Assembly: GCA_947447355.1 (NCBI GenBank)
Contig: CANFJF010000006.1
Span: 1-64,000, forward strand
Length of the DNA stretch: 64,000 nucleotides
Direction of reading: 5' to 3'
DNA from: Comamonadaceae bacterium
GTDB lineage: Bacteria > Pseudomonadota > Gammaproteobacteria > Burkholderiales > Burkholderiaceae_C
The notes under the pieces: model-generated
Told to the model about the DNA's origin: nothing
The model's database searches: none
The model's input: only the letters and a program-made list of their open reading frames with translations
Shown here: in pieces, positions 63,834 to 64,000 of the stretch
Position numbering within the stretch: position 1 is the first letter of the stretch
Layout of the letters: each line of letters opens with the position of its first letter
Made by a program: the position numbers and the translations under genes

Positions 63834-64000
63834 CTAAATCCTTCTTCTGGGGTTAAAAAATTCACATCCGATGATGGCGACTGAATGACGCTCAACGGTT
63901 TCTTCCGTTGAGAAGCCATAAGACTTTCGAGCCAGATCGTAATCGAGTTGGCTTGGGATACCAAACGAAGAACAAAGATCGTTCGTACCCATAAAGAATA
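63834..64000 (-). pseudogene. Probable truncated HpcH/HpaI aldolase fragment at window edge
   Basis: The minus-strand frame is open past base 64000 and ends with TAG at 63836-63834. The visible part reads FFMGTNDLCSSFGIPSQLDY and then DLARKSYGF. FFMGTNDL matches the metal-binding strand of HpaI aldolases (compare [12 protein letters not shown] in the aldolase at 26657). Intact members have about 80 more residues ending in GVGSD-type motifs, whereas here only some 40 unrelated residues follow. A deletion or frameshift is likely. Too little sequence is present to be certain, and the upstream half is outside the window. Confidence 0.4.

Noticed and set aside
1-64000. CRISPR arrays, insertion sequences, prophage or integrase genes.
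   Set aside because: No regularly spaced repeats, terminal inverted repeats flanking a transposase, or phage-like proteins could be recognised.

Overview
The window looks like a chromosomal segment of a GC-rich betaproteobacterium, most likely order Burkholderiales and probably Comamonadaceae. This is inferred from three TctC/Bug-type periplasmic receptors that lack membrane partners, a complete phthalate-to-protocatechuate gene set, the grpE-dnaK-dnaJ order with sigma-32-type promoters, and general gene content. No tRNA, rRNA, insertion sequence, integrase or CRISPR array is visible. Coding density is very high: the longest stretch without a gene is the 295-bp divergent region at 26362-26656. 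Many neighbours share ATGA start/stop overlaps.

Layout. 1-5.7 kb: the end of an esterase gene, a lytic transglycosylase, a histone-deacetylase-family hydrolase, an MscS channel and etfBA. 5.8-15.0 kb: a long-form acyl-CoA dehydrogenase, a nitronate-monooxygenase-type flavoprotein, a three-subunit molybdenum hydroxylase, an opposing acyl-CoA ligase and a Bug receptor. 15.0-20.7 kb: glutathione-dependent formaldehyde dehydrogenase, then dnaJ, dnaK, grpE and a small winged-helix regulator. 20.9-28.4 kb: a uronate/aldarate catabolic block (GntR regulator, TRAP transporter, lactonase-like protein, uronate dehydrogenase, and divergent aldolase and tartronate-semialdehyde reductase). 28.4-34.8 kb: ETF-ubiquinone oxidoreductase, a thioesterase, two small redox proteins, a K+ channel, a PAS-LuxR regulator, divergent scoAB and a MarR regulator. 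34.8-41.4 kb: phthalate degradation, with reductase and dihydrodiol dehydrogenase on the minus strand and oxygenase, Bug receptor, 4,5-dihydroxyphthalate decarboxylase and an EamA permease on the plus strand. 41.5-45.8 kb: Bug receptor, ThDP enzyme and aldehyde dehydrogenase. 46-48.9 kb: a hybrid histidine kinase with a near-identical internal PAS duplication.

48.9-63.3 kb is the most interesting block. A TetR regulator is divergent from NIPSNAP and L-serine dehydratase genes. An apparently single long operon follows: ABC importer (Tat-type binding protein, two permeases, ATPase), molybdenum hydroxylase M-S-L, a 3-hydroxyisobutyrate-dehydrogenase-family enzyme, CoxG, an M20 amidohydrolase and an alpha/beta hydrolase. 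One 20-bp palindrome core (ATATCGTCA-CT-TGACGATAT) occurs in both control regions, the first copy extended to 30 bp, so the TetR protein probably controls the whole block. The substrate cannot be named from sequence. The right edge carries a DUF1330 gene behind what looks like a truncated HpcH/HpaI aldolase.

The genes describe an organism that takes up organic acids, uronates, phthalate and an unidentified amide- or heterocycle-like compound, and passes their electrons and acyl-CoA products to ETF/ETF-QO and central metabolism. Family assignments come from motifs read by eye; no database search was run.
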